Below, one piece after another: positions 40,994 through 48,799 of a DNA stretch of 64,000 bases. How positions within the stretch are numbered: position 1 is the first letter of the stretch; every line of letters begins with the position of its first letter. The position numbers and the translations under genes were made by a program. Origin of the DNA: CALBPI01 sp039033995 (GTDB taxonomy: Bacteria > Pseudomonadota > Gammaproteobacteria > Steroidobacterales > Woeseiaceae); NCBI GenBank assembly GCA_039033995.1, contig JBCCBP010000003.1, positions 62,001 through 126,000 on the forward strand, read 5' to 3'. The notes beneath the pieces were generated by a model. That model had not been told where the DNA came from. It saw only the letters and a list, made by a program, of their open reading frames with translations, and did no database searches.

Positions 40994-41635
40994 CTATTCA
41001 ACGGAGCGTGCAATCGAGTAAATGCTCGCTTTCGCCCTTGGTTGCCACCATTCCTGAACATCGAAACCAGCGTCGGTCATCCAGGCGCGATAGTCGTCTT
41101 CTTTGAAGATCGCGATCGGCGGTAGCAGACGCAGTGCACGGCCGATGGGGGCGATGAAACCAAACCAAGGTGCCGTATCGCCAATGCATTGTGAGTTGGC
41201 GATTAGCAGGCCGCCGGGCTTGAGCAAATGCCTCATTTGACGGAACACGGTTGGCAGGTCTGGCAACAGGTGCAGCACACTGTGCGCCATGATGACGTCG
41301 TAGCGATCATCGCTGACGGGCAATGATGCGATGTCGCTGACCTCGAAAGTGACATTCTCGATGCTCGCAGCGCGCGCCTTTTCCGTCGCAATGCGCACCA
41401 TCTCCGGTGACACATCGACGGCATGTATCAACGCGGCATCGTTCGCGTGTCGCAACGCGGTGGAGCCTGTGCCGCAGCCGATTTCGAGCACGCGGTCGGT
41501 CGGTTGCAACACGTCGCGTGTCTTCTGCAGTTTGATCTCATAGTCCTCGACGTTGGGTACCGGTTTTCGCGCGTAGCGCTCAGCGATACGATCCCAGAAA
41601 CGTGCGGTGTGTGTGCTGGCAGTCATTGTTGTCAT
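40994..41635 (-). CDS. Class I SAM-dependent methyltransferase
   Basis: A 213-residue methyltransferase of the UbiE-like fold. It has LEIGCGTGSTALRHA (SAM loop), IHAVDVSPEMV with the acidic ribose ligand, YDVIMAHSVLHLLPD and LLKPGGLLIANS. Its ATG at 41635 overlaps the stop of the upstream methyltransferase by 4 bases; a further ATG at 41650 has no better ribosome site. Substrate unknown; two methyltransferases in a row suggest successive methylation. Confidence 0.85.
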   Translation of the reverse strand: MTTMTASTHTARFWDRIAERYARKPVPNVEDYEIKLQKTRDVLQPTDRVLEIGCGTGSTALRHANDAALIHAVDVSPEMVRIATEKARAASIENVTFEVSDIASLPVSDDRYDVIMAHSVLHLLPDLPTVFRQMRHLLKPGGLLIANSQCIGDTAPWFGFIAPIGRALRLLPPIAIFKEDDYRAWMTDAGFDVQEWWQPRAKASIYSIARSVE

Positions 41636-42378
41636 TCCGTTGTCTCCCATGGCGATTGGGCGTCATTCTTTCGACCCAGACAAGTCAAACTAGTTCTCGA
41701 ATAGGTACCGCCGACTTCTGTCTGCAGCGGAACCGGTTGAAGTCCCGCCTCAGCCAGCCATTGGTGGCATTGCTCAGCGGTCACGCAGTGGGTACGCCAC
41801 TTGGTCTGCACATAGGTGCCTAGCAACGACCGTCGAGTCAGGCTCAAGACCACCCATCCGCCGGGTCGCAACACACGACGCATCTCCGCGAAGGCCGTTG
41901 CGGGATCAGGCAAATGTTCCAATACGTGGGCGGCGATGACGATGTCGAATGATTGATCTTCGAATGGCAGCTGCTCGATGCTCGCTTGGCGGACATCCGC
42001 GTCAATGCCACGACTCGACAAATGAGTCTTTGCGGCAGACACCATCGCGGTCGAAATGTCGACGCCGGTCAGGCTGATAGAAACAGGCGAGGCGTCACAT
42101 AGTGCAGCGGCGTAGGAGCCGGTACCGATGCCGCAATCCAACACCGCTAGTGTCTTGTCGGTGCTCGGCGCCAGATATTTGTTCATCAGTTGGGTGAACA
42201 ACGCGTGATAGGCGCGACGATAGCCCAATCGGTTCACGAGACGGCCCCAACGCGGGGCCATTCGATCATAGCGACGCGCCAACTGATCTCGCGGCAGAGG
42301 CTCACGGACAATCCGCCAGTGCCAGGACCCGAGACGTCCACCGGCCACGGGAATGTGTTGCAAATTTCTTGATGACAT
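41632..42378 (-). CDS. Class I SAM-dependent methyltransferase
   Basis: A 248-residue methyltransferase. It has LDCGIGTGSYAAALCD, LTGVDISTAMVSAA, FDIVIAAHVLEHLPD and RVLRPGGWVVLSL. The N-terminal 60 residues (LARRYDRMAPRWGRLVNRL) resemble the cap of small-molecule methyltransferases of the UbiE/Mg-protoporphyrin type. The ATG at 42378 has GGGAG 8 bases before it. It is the first gene of the pair and is divergent from a LysR gene, which may control it. Confidence 0.85.
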   Translation of the reverse strand: MSSRNLQHIPVAGGRLGSWHWRIVREPLPRDQLARRYDRMAPRWGRLVNRLGYRRAYHALFTQLMNKYLAPSTDKTLAVLDCGIGTGSYAAALCDASPVSISLTGVDISTAMVSAAKTHLSSRGIDADVRQASIEQLPFEDQSFDIVIAAHVLEHLPDPATAFAEMRRVLRPGGWVVLSLTRRSLLGTYVQTKWRTHCVTAEQCHQWLAEAGLQPVPLQTEVGGTYSRTSLTCLGRKNDAQSPWETTE

Positions 42379-42405
42379 AGCGGTGCTCCCAAACAATGCG
42401 TACAT

Positions 42406-42467
42406 TCTATGTATGCAAATAACAAATAGAAATTGCGAAAAACTGGATAAGTGGTATACATATTTGT
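42406..42467. promoter_or_regulatory. AT-rich divergent promoter with inverted repeat
   Basis: The stretch between the methyltransferase pair and the LysR gene is unusually AT-rich. ATGCAAATA (42413-42421) and TATTTGTAT (42461-42469) match as an inverted repeat at eight of nine positions, with the right arm reaching into the LysR start codon. A smaller TACAT-TCT-ATGTA palindrome begins at 42401. LysR regulators usually bind such sites in the region they share with their target. Confidence 0.45.
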
Positions 42468-43364
42468 ATGAACTGGAAAGCGATCAATTTTGATTGGAAT
42501 CATGTTCTCGCCTTTCTGGCGACGGCCGAGGAGGGTTCATTGTCGGCGGCGGCGCGTGCACTGGGCCGGACGCAACCGACGCTGAGCCGACAGGTCGCAG
42601 CGCTAGAGGAGCAACTCGATGTGACGCTATTTGAGCGCGCGCATCGATCGATGGCGTTGACGGACTCCGGGCGTGAACTCCTCGGGTATGTCCGCAAGAT
42701 GGGGGATGCTGCTGCCGGCGTTTCGCTGGCGGCCTCGGGTCAGGCCACACGAGTGGAAGGGCATGTCAGTGTGACGGCGACAGAAATGTTTGCTGCACAC
42801 CACATGCCAGCGATCATCGAGCGAGTTTGGGCGCAGGCGCCTGGCGTTCATCTTGAGGTGATTCCCGCGAATGAATCGCTCAACCTACATCGGCGAGAAG
42901 CCGATATCGCCATTCGTCATGCGCGACCGGAACACGGCGATTTAATCGCGCGCCATATCGGCGATAGCGGTGGTCGAATCTACGCGTCACGCCAGTATCT
43001 CGACCGCATCGGTCGTCCGACGAAACCAGAGGAGTTGGTTAATGCGGATTTCATTGGCTTTGAGACACGCGAGCAGCTGGTACCGTTTTACAACGAAATG
43101 GGAGTACCCGTAACCGTCGACAATTTCCGGGTTTATTGTGGCTCCGGCATGCTGATTCTCGCGCTTGCGACGTACGGCCTTGGTCTCGCTGTGTTGACTG
43201 ATGATATGGCAGCAGGGCGTCCTGAGCTTGAGGTGGTTTTGCCGAGTTTGCCGCGCATCCCGATCCCGGTCTGGCTGATCACTCACCGGGAGTTGCACAC
43301 CAGTCGACGTATCCGAGTCGTTTTTGACACCATCGCGAACTACGTACAGGAACGGTTGCGATAG
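42468..43364 (+). CDS. LysR-family transcriptional regulator
   Basis: A 298-residue regulator. Residues 8-67 form the winged helix-turn-helix (FLATAEEGSLSAAARALGRT and QPTLSRQVAALEEQL), and the rest is the two-lobed co-inducer domain with ADIAIRHARPEHGDLIARHI. No ribosome site precedes the ATG, and an AT-rich stretch ends right at it, so the message may be leaderless. It is divergent from the methyltransferase pair, the likely target. Inducer unknown. Confidence 0.92.
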   Translation: MNWKAINFDWNHVLAFLATAEEGSLSAAARALGRTQPTLSRQVAALEEQLDVTLFERAHRSMALTDSGRELLGYVRKMGDAAAGVSLAASGQATRVEGHVSVTATEMFAAHHMPAIIERVWAQAPGVHLEVIPANESLNLHRREADIAIRHARPEHGDLIARHIGDSGGRIYASRQYLDRIGRPTKPEELVNADFIGFETREQLVPFYNEMGVPVTVDNFRVYCGSGMLILALATYGLGLAVLTDDMAAGRPELEVVLPSLPRIPIPVWLITHRELHTSRRIRVVFDTIANYVQERLR

Positions 43365-43471
43365 TAACCCCAAATGCCAAGAGAGACTTTCTCTGGCACG
43401 CTCGAATGGTTCGTCAATCGCAAAGATGGCGCGTAAACTAGGTTCCCTATTGCCTTACGTTGGAATCGCTA

Positions 43472-44098
43472 ATGACTTTAGAGACTTGGGTTCTGTATGT
43501 CGGCACGGTACTCCTGTTCATGAGTACACCGGGGCCAAGTCATTTGTTGATGCTGTCGGTGAGCATGAGCAACGGATTCAGCCGTTCGCTGGCGACGGCG
43601 TCCGGCGATCTGACCGCGAATTTGATCCAGATGCTGCTCGCCGGTTTCGGTTTGGCAGCGGTCATCACCGCGTCGAAATTCGGGTTTATGTTCGTGAAAT
43701 GGGCCGGGGTCACTTATCTGATATGGGTTGGCGTGCGACAGATTCTTGCGTCGTTCAAACGCGACGATGAGGCGGAGGGCAGCCGGCCGGCCGCGTTGCG
43801 CACCCTGTGGTTGCGTGGTTTCGTCACCTCTGCGGCGAACCCGAAGGCGGTCGTATTCTTCGCGGCGCTGTTTCCACAGTTCCTGAGCGCTGACGCACCA
43901 TTAGCACCGCAGATGGTGATCCTCGGCGGCACGTATCTGTTAGTCGACGGCTGTTTTCTCGCAGTCTACGGCAAGGGCGCCAGTTGGCTGGCTGCCCGCT
44001 TGAAGGGTCAATATCGAGCCTGGATCGAACGCGGCGCGGGCGTGAGCTTGATCGCCGCCGCAGTGATGCTGGGTTTGCGGTCTAACGCGCGCCAGTAG
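43472..44098 (+). CDS. LysE-family amino-acid exporter
   Basis: A 208-residue membrane protein with six helices. The N-terminus STPGPSHLLMLSVSMSNGFS and the SAANPKAVVFFAALFPQFL motif are the LysE/RhtB signatures. Members export lysine, homoserine, threonine or other amino acids. The ATG at 43472 is chosen; a TTG upstream is in frame but has no support. It ends 14 bases before the stop of a convergent gene. Substrate unknown. Confidence 0.9.
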   Translation: MTLETWVLYVGTVLLFMSTPGPSHLLMLSVSMSNGFSRSLATASGDLTANLIQMLLAGFGLAAVITASKFGFMFVKWAGVTYLIWVGVRQILASFKRDDEAEGSRPAALRTLWLRGFVTSAANPKAVVFFAALFPQFLSADAPLAPQMVILGGTYLLVDGCFLAVYGKGASWLAARLKGQYRAWIERGAGVSLIAAAVMLGLRSNARQ

Positions 44099-44112
44099 AG
44101 CGCAGCAATAGG

Positions 44113-44766
44113 TCAGCGCTGCAGGTCGTATTGGTCCAGTCGCCAGCGCAGTGTGTCCAGACGATCCTGCCCAAAGAAAGGCTCATCGCGAACGACCATC
44201 GTCGGCACACCCCAGTGTCCGGCGTTCTCTAAGCCAGTGTGATTTTGTTCGATCTCATCAAGGTGGTCGCCGTCCAGAATCGCAGCCTCCATGTCGCTCA
44301 GGTCGAGGCCCGCGGTAGCGGCCGCCTGATTGAGGTGTTCGCCTTTATCCCAGTCTGGTGTACCGCCGTAAATCAGGTGCGAGACAGCATGGGCAAAAGC
44401 AATGCCTTTACCGCGGCGCTGCGCTTCGACGCCAAGTTTTGAGAGCCGGAAGATCAAGGGCTGATCTTCGGCGACTTCCAGCGTTTCGTAGTCTTGAGTA
44501 ACAGGGTCCGGGTTCGGTGGAAAGTGCATTGGCATGCCGAGAAACGCGGCGCGTCGCTGCGAGTCCATCACGATATAAAGTGCGGGTTTGCGATTGGCAC
44601 GATTAAACAAGGCAGCCTTCGCCCGGATGGCGATGGGTAGCACTACCCTCAGGCGTACATCGACCGCGTAGTCATCGGCGAGTGCCATCAATTCGGGTGT
44701 TGCCAGATAGGAGTACGGGCTCCGAAAAGACCAGTAGACGTCGATAGGTTCCAATGTGTGCTCCAT
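44113..44766 (-). CDS. 2-hydroxychromene-2-carboxylate isomerase-like DsbA-family protein
   Basis: A 217-residue GST-kappa/DsbA-fold protein. SFRSPYSYLAT supplies the Ser used with glutathione in NahD-type isomerases, and the C-terminal HWGVPTMVVRDEPFFGQDR is the cis-Pro loop. In naphthalene pathways it isomerises hydroxychromene carboxylate with glutathione; here no naphthalene genes are near, so the true substrate is unknown. It follows the DUF4287 gene by 27 bases on the same strand. Confidence 0.85.
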   Translation of the reverse strand: MEHTLEPIDVYWSFRSPYSYLATPELMALADDYAVDVRLRVVLPIAIRAKAALFNRANRKPALYIVMDSQRRAAFLGMPMHFPPNPDPVTQDYETLEVAEDQPLIFRLSKLGVEAQRRGKGIAFAHAVSHLIYGGTPDWDKGEHLNQAAATAGLDLSDMEAAILDGDHLDEIEQNHTGLENAGHWGVPTMVVRDEPFFGQDRLDTLRWRLDQYDLQR

Positions 44767-44793
44767 AGCCGTTCGGTAGAAAAAAGGGCGTGC

Positions 44794-45339
44794 TTACCCG
44801 GCGCGCGAATAAGCGGTCCTCAGCCAGTCTTTCACGCCCTTATCGAAGTCCGCCACCGATTCTAATCTGACTCGGTGCGAGCACATCGCGTTATACGTCT
44901 CCAGTCGTCCCTCGGCGGCCTCACCTTTTAACGCAAGACCGAGATCTATGCGTGTCTTGGTGGCCGGTACGATCAACGCGAACTGTTTTTTGCGACGCAG
45001 GCTGTGCGATGTCTTCTTCGGCGCGAGCTCAACGTCTTCACCCAGCGTTTTGACGAAAGTCACGATGACGTCATGGATGGGCTTGAGTCCCGCCTTCGCG
45101 CCCGCGTACTGGCTGGCGATCAGGTCTGTCTCATCATCGCCGGACTCGCGATACTTTGCAGAGATCAGATTAGCGAAACCGTGGGTGATGCCATGCTCGG
45201 CTTTCAGCCATTTTACGATCTGACCGTGTTTGTCATGCCCACTCTTTGCGATGAGTGTTTTCCACGCCGTGAGAGTCTTTCCCGTCTTCTCCGGGATGTT
45301 CTTCAACATCGTCGCAAGTTGTGCGTCTGGTGATGCCAT
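44794..45339 (-). CDS. DUF4287 plus DUF5655 protein
   Basis: A 181-residue protein. The N-terminal half (NIPEKTGKTLTAWKTLIA, KAEHGITHGFANLI) matches DUF4287, and the C-terminal half (VELAPKKTSHSLRRKKQFAL, KTRIDLGLALKG) matches DUF5655. Both are of unknown function and often joined. The ATG at 45339 has a GGGGGGG run before it and gives the normal start for the family. It lies 101 bases downstream of the deformylase gene and could be the tail of the puc operon. Confidence 0.82.
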   Translation of the reverse strand: MASPDAQLATMLKNIPEKTGKTLTAWKTLIAKSGHDKHGQIVKWLKAEHGITHGFANLISAKYRESGDDETDLIASQYAGAKAGLKPIHDVIVTFVKTLGEDVELAPKKTSHSLRRKKQFALIVPATKTRIDLGLALKGEAAEGRLETYNAMCSHRVRLESVADFDKGVKDWLRTAYSRAG

Positions 45340-45440
45340 ACGTATCCCCCCGTATTCGGCTTCTGCCGCACGCACATCATGGCATACGCCAAGGGCGGAC
45401 GCGATTCTTTGCAAGGTACCGGTGGTGGGCTAAGGGTCGG

Positions 45441-45938
45441 TCAAGCCGTTGCGGCTTGTTTCATGCGTGATTGTAAGCGCTTGCGTCGGAACCAGTTCAT
45501 ACGGTCGGCGACGAGCTTACCGTCGAAGTGGTCCATCTCATGTTGCAGGCACATCGCGTGCATCCCGGTGAGATCGCATTCGAAAGACTCTCCCGTCGCT
45601 GACTGGGCCTGCACGCGGACTTGTGCTGCCCGCATCACGATTGCGGAAACGCCCGGCACTGATACACACCGCTCTTCAATCAGACCGAAACCTTTACGGT
45701 CGATAATCTTCGGGTTGACAAAGACTTCCGGCGTCGATTGATCGTCCGATAAATCCATCACGAGGACTTGTTCTCGAACGTCGATCTGCGGGGCACAAAG
45801 ACCAATCGATTTTGCATCGTGCATCGTCTCGATCAGATCGGTGACCGTTTGCTTCAGCCGATGGTCGAAGCGGGTCACCGGTTGGGAGTGTTCGCGCAAT
45901 CGTGGATCCGGATACTCAATGATCGTTTGAATCGTCAT
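45441..45938 (-). CDS. def: Divergent peptide deformylase coupled to pucC
   Basis: A 165-residue deformylase-fold protein that removes the formyl group from N-terminal methionine in the canonical case. Motif 3 is intact (QHEMDH, two metal His and catalytic Glu). Motif 1 reads SIGLCAPQ in place of G-I-G-L-A-A-x-Q, and motif 2 reads ERCVS instead of EGCLS, so the metal Cys is kept but Gly-to-Arg precedes it. It overlaps the pucC stop by 4 bases (ATGA), so it is translated with an antenna-assembly gene. It is probably an extra, specialised copy rather than the housekeeping enzyme. Activity is uncertain. Confidence 0.85.
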   Translation of the reverse strand: MTIQTIIEYPDPRLREHSQPVTRFDHRLKQTVTDLIETMHDAKSIGLCAPQIDVREQVLVMDLSDDQSTPEVFVNPKIIDRKGFGLIEERCVSVPGVSAIVMRAAQVRVQAQSATGESFECDLTGMHAMCLQHEMDHFDGKLVADRMNWFRRKRLQSRMKQAATA

Positions 45939-47398
45939 GCCGTACGTCCCGACGTGATCGGTTCAGATGGCTCATTGTCATCGCCACGACTGCGGCGCTG
46001 ACGACGTTGCTGTACCCCACGCAATAGCGGAATCGTCGCGAGAGCAGTCACAATCAACAGAGTAATCTCGGTGGCGTAAACGGCGAAGTAGGCTGTGGCC
46101 GTGCCACCCAAGCCAAACAAGCCGTCGCCGGCCCCCCAAAGCTGTACAGCGAGATCACGCAACGCGCCGCTGGATGCCATGGCGACACCGACTGCTGTCG
46201 CCTGCACAGCACCCCAGGCTCCAACAGCGAGTCCAGCCTGTTTTTCCGGAGCACGGTGCATGGTCGCGGTCAGGGTACCGTGACCAAACAGTGCACCACC
46301 GAAGCCAATCAAGAAGTTGCCGGCGAGGAACAGCGACAATTGGCCGAGTGGCGCGGCGGCAATCACGAGTGCGAAAGCGGGTAGGCCAATCATGGTGCCG
46401 TATTGCGCCATGATATACGGGTCTTTGCCGCGATTGACCTGACGTGACGCGAATGCGAATCCAATCAGCCCGCCAAGTGCGAGCAGTGCGGTCAGTTTGG
46501 TTGTGGCCGCGACCGACATGCCTAACACCTGCCCGCCAAATGGCTCAAGCAATACATCCGCCATCGCGAATGCCATGGTGCCGACACCGACAATGGCTAG
46601 CCGCCGTCGCGTATCACTGCCGGCGCAAAATTCTTGCCACGATTCAGTAAAGGTCGGATCGGGTTCGCTCGGTTTTTTGTGACGTCGCGGGTCGCGCGTT
46701 TCCTGTTTCCACATCGCGACGCTATTTAATACGAGCGTAATGAGTGCGCAGCCCTGGATAACCTGAATCAGTCGGCCAGGCGAGAAATTTTCCAGCGCCT
46801 CGCCAAACACCAACGCGCTCGCGATCATACCGACGAGCAACATTACGTACATCAAACCGACGACGCGGGCGTGCGACTCGCGTGGCGTCAAGTCGGTGGC
46901 GAGAGCAAGGCCGGCTGTCTGGGCCGTGTGCACACCAGCGCCGACAAGCAGGAATGACAGCGCCGCCGAGCTGTAGCCGATCCATAATGGCGTATTGGCC
47001 GCTTCCATTTTGCCAGCCAGTACGAGTAGTGCTAACGGCATGATGGCGAAACCACCGAATTGCCACAGCGTACCTTTCCAGATAAACGGCACGCGTCGCC
47101 AGCCAAGTGCGCAACGGTGTGTGTCTGATTGGTGCCCTATCAGGGCTCTGAAAGGGGCGAACACGAGCGGCAGCGCCAACATCAGTCCGACCAGCGAGGC
47201 GGGTACGGACAGTTCGACAATCATGACTCGGTTTAGGGTGCCGATCAGCAGCACCAACACCATGCCAGTGCTGACCTGAAAGAGGGACAGGCGTAATAAG
47301 CGTCGTAAGGGGAGATCGTCCGTCGCCACATCGGCAAACGGAAGGTAGCGTGGGCCAAGCTCGACCCACCAATGTGTTAGTCGTTCGCTCAGTCGCAT
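45935..47398 (-). CDS. pucC: PucC-type light-harvesting complex assembly protein (BCD family, MFS)
   Basis: A 487-residue, twelve-helix membrane protein of the BCD branch of the major facilitator superfamily, required for LH2 assembly and proposed to deliver bacteriochlorophyll. The start LTHWWVELGPRYLPFAD and RLSLFQVSTGMVLVLL, the RALIGHQSDTHRC-LGWRRVPFIW loop, and the GFGGALFGHGTL segment match the PucC/LhaA group. It follows pucA by 126 bases that carry two hairpins, and its stop overlaps the deformylase start. Regulation by PpsR through the puc promoter is expected if the transcript runs through the hairpins. Confidence 0.93.
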   Translation of the reverse strand: MRLSERLTHWWVELGPRYLPFADVATDDLPLRRLLRLSLFQVSTGMVLVLLIGTLNRVMIVELSVPASLVGLMLALPLVFAPFRALIGHQSDTHRCALGWRRVPFIWKGTLWQFGGFAIMPLALLVLAGKMEAANTPLWIGYSSAALSFLLVGAGVHTAQTAGLALATDLTPRESHARVVGLMYVMLLVGMIASALVFGEALENFSPGRLIQVIQGCALITLVLNSVAMWKQETRDPRRHKKPSEPDPTFTESWQEFCAGSDTRRRLAIVGVGTMAFAMADVLLEPFGGQVLGMSVAATTKLTALLALGGLIGFAFASRQVNRGKDPYIMAQYGTMIGLPAFALVIAAAPLGQLSLFLAGNFLIGFGGALFGHGTLTATMHRAPEKQAGLAVGAWGAVQATAVGVAMASSGALRDLAVQLWGAGDGLFGLGGTATAYFAVYATEITLLIVTALATIPLLRGVQQRRQRRSRGDDNEPSEPITSGRTA

Positions 47399-47418
47399 TG
47401 TCGTGTCCCCGATTGCAC

Positions 47419-47467
47419 ACTCTACCGCTAGAGTGAGACAACGGGATCCGGTTGCCCGGATCCCGTT
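47419..47467 (-). other. Two stacked hairpins between pucA and pucC
   Basis: AACGGGATCCGG (47440-47451) and CCGGATCCCGTT (47456-47467) form a perfect 12-base-pair stem with a 4-base loop, and ACTCTA/TAGAGT with a 4-base loop lies at 47419-47434, next toward pucC. No T-run follows. Such intercistronic hairpins keep puc and puf antenna messages stable and cut read-through, giving much more pucBA than pucC. Confidence 0.75.
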
Positions 47468-47524
47468 TGATTGGTGTCGTTGAAGTCTGGCTGGGCCGAA
47501 GCTTCGCCAGACGTCACGACATCA

Positions 47525-47668
47525 TTAGCCGCCGAAAAACGCCGGGAACCAGGACGTGTTGTCCAGAACCGCGAAGTGAATCGTGAACGAGATCAATGCT
47601 ACGGCTCCGAGGAAAACCGGAATACCGATGGTCGGGTTCACAACCAGCCACATACGTGATTGATTCAT
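47525..47668 (-). CDS. pucA: LH2-type light-harvesting antenna alpha subunit
   Basis: A 47-residue membrane peptide. It aligns without gaps to known LH2 alpha chains: MNQSRMW at the N-terminus, VNPTIGIP, a single hydrophobic helix with His31 as the ligand of the ring bacteriochlorophylls, and WFPAFFGG at the end. At positions 44-45, where LH2 has Tyr-Trp hydrogen bonds to bacteriochlorophyll and the blue-shifted LH3 has Phe-Leu, this protein has Phe-Phe, predicting a blue-shifted near-820-nm band. Length is short at the C-terminus. Start ATG 47668 has GGAG upstream and follows pucB by 18 bases. Confidence 0.93.
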   Translation of the reverse strand: MNQSRMWLVVNPTIGIPVFLGAVALISFTIHFAVLDNTSWFPAFFGG

Positions 47669-47686
47669 GGTGTGCTCCTTATGTTG

Positions 47687-47839
47687 TTAACCCAGCCAAG
47701 GGGTGAGAAACGCTACGAGAACGTGTGCGATTGCAGAGATGAAAAAGAACACACGTGAGCCATCGATGATGTGCTTGTGAAGTTCTTCAGCTTCTCCAAG
47801 TGTTAGCCCGGTGGACCAACGGCGTGGTGAGTCAGACAT
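47687..47839 (-). CDS. pucB: LH2-type light-harvesting antenna beta subunit
   Basis: A 50-residue membrane peptide. The N-terminal part LTLGEAEELHKHIIDGSRVF matches LH2 beta chains, with the His near the membrane face, and the helix ISAIAHVLVAFLTPWLG contains the bacteriochlorophyll-ligand His and the PWL end. The start at 47839 is fixed by GGGAG 8 bases upstream; a longer in-frame ATG at 47905 falls in the leader. It is the first gene of pucBAC. A 5-base-pair leader hairpin (GAGGC/GCCTC) lies at 47877-47893. Confidence 0.93.
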   Translation of the reverse strand: MSDSPRRWSTGLTLGEAEELHKHIIDGSRVFFFISAIAHVLVAFLTPWLG

Positions 47840-47974
47840 TTTTAGTCTCCCAAATTTCTGATGCTTAAGCTCAAACGAGGCCCCTAGTGCCTCATCACCC
47901 AACAAAGGTCGGGCGAGTCACCGAAACCAATCAAGGTCGACGGCACCTAGACAGTACGTCTAACTAGGGCTAGA

Positions 47975-48018
47975 TGTCAATTAAAATTGTCATTTAACGC
48001 TGTCACGCTGAAATGACA
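47975..48018 (-). promoter_or_regulatory. puc promoter with two PpsR/CrtJ-type operators
   Basis: Site 1 (48001-48018) is TGT-N12-ACA, a perfect match to the PpsR consensus. Site 2 (47975-47992) reads TGTCAATTAAAATTGTCA, a five-of-six match with a palindromic core, 8 bases away. On the minus strand the end of site 2 is TTGACA (47975-47980), a consensus -35 box, 136 bases upstream of pucB; no clean -10 follows (TACTGT at 18 bases). Paired PpsR sites over a promoter are the known arrangement for aerobic repression of puc, bch and crt genes. No ppsR gene is in the window. Confidence 0.7.
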
Positions 48019-48054
48019 TGTCGAGATGGCGTAGCTAGACACTGTGGAGGCAAC

Positions 48055-48080
48055 CAAAAACGGCACCCGAAGGTGCCGTT
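48055..48080 (-). terminator. Intrinsic terminator of the repeat-protein gene
   Basis: On the minus strand, AACGGCACC, a TTCG loop and GGTGCCGTT are followed directly by TTTTGG. This 9-base-pair stem with T-run ends the upstream gene 48 bases after its stop and isolates it from the puc operon. A stretch with no other feature separates the two. Confidence 0.9.
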
Positions 48081-48127
48081 GCGGTGTTACCAAGTGCCAG
48101 CGCCGACCCAGCGCCCGCAGGTGGCCG

Positions 48128-48799
48128 TTAGTCGCGCTTACTCAATACGCGCAAACCCAGAAACGCCGAGAACGGCGCGGCTTTGCGGGACAGTTTGGCG
48201 ACCGATGAGCCTTTTGCTGATTTGCCCTTGCTGACCAGTTTCATGCCCAGTTTCGATGAAAATGGCGCGGCTGTACGTGACATTTTGGAGATAGACGTGC
48301 CTTTGGCGCTTTTGCTCGCGCGCAGAACGGGTAGCCCAAACATCGACGACAACGGTGTCGCCTTATGGCTGATCAACTTGATGCCGAACGATGAATCTTT
48401 GTCGAATTTCACGAGCTCAGTCTGGGAGCGGCTGTCGCTCAAAACAGGAATGCCTAACAGATCAGAGAAAGGCGCTGCATTGGACGGCGTATATTCGCGG
48501 ATCGCGTCGCTATCGACGCAGTGCGCATTCAAGGTTTTTTCGACAAATCTGCCGGTGTTCAGTTCAGACGGGCGGGATGACAGGATCGTCCGCCCCCGTG
48601 CTAGACCGGCGGCCAGGGCATCGCGATGCACGGCCTCGATGCTTCCGGCAGCGATGGCAGCATCAAGTTTGGCCGCAGCGCTTGGGTCCGATGCGCCTAT
48701 CACGAGGCTTCTGCCGCGAGGCTCTTCACCCGCTACAAGCGCGTCAATTACGGCATTCGCAGCCTGTTCGGATTCAAAAAGACGAGTAATGGGGTACAT
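48128..48799 (-). CDS. Unrecognised protein with a C-terminal 30-residue repeat, next to puc
   Basis: A 223-residue protein with no signal peptide or membrane helix. Residues 1-80 (ITRLFESEQAANAVIDAL, then an RGRTILSS strand) resemble the small alpha/beta domain of general-stress proteins (DUF1269/YflT-like). From residue 108 the motif A-x-P-F/L-S-x-x-x-G-x-x-V/L-L/V-S recurs: AAPFSDLLGIPVLS (108-121), ATPLSSMFGLPVL (147-159), AAPFSSKLGMKLVS (177-190) and AAPFSAFLGLRVLS (207-220). The last three are spaced exactly 30 residues and joined by basic KSAKGxS linkers. AAGGA precedes the ATG at 48799. I know no family for the repeat; function unknown. Confidence 0.82.
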   Translation of the reverse strand: MYPITRLFESEQAANAVIDALVAGEEPRGRSLVIGASDPSAAAKLDAAIAAGSIEAVHRDALAAGLARGRTILSSRPSELNTGRFVEKTLNAHCVDSDAIREYTPSNAAPFSDLLGIPVLSDSRSQTELVKFDKDSSFGIKLISHKATPLSSMFGLPVLRASKSAKGTSISKMSRTAAPFSSKLGMKLVSKGKSAKGSSVAKLSRKAAPFSAFLGLRVLSKRD

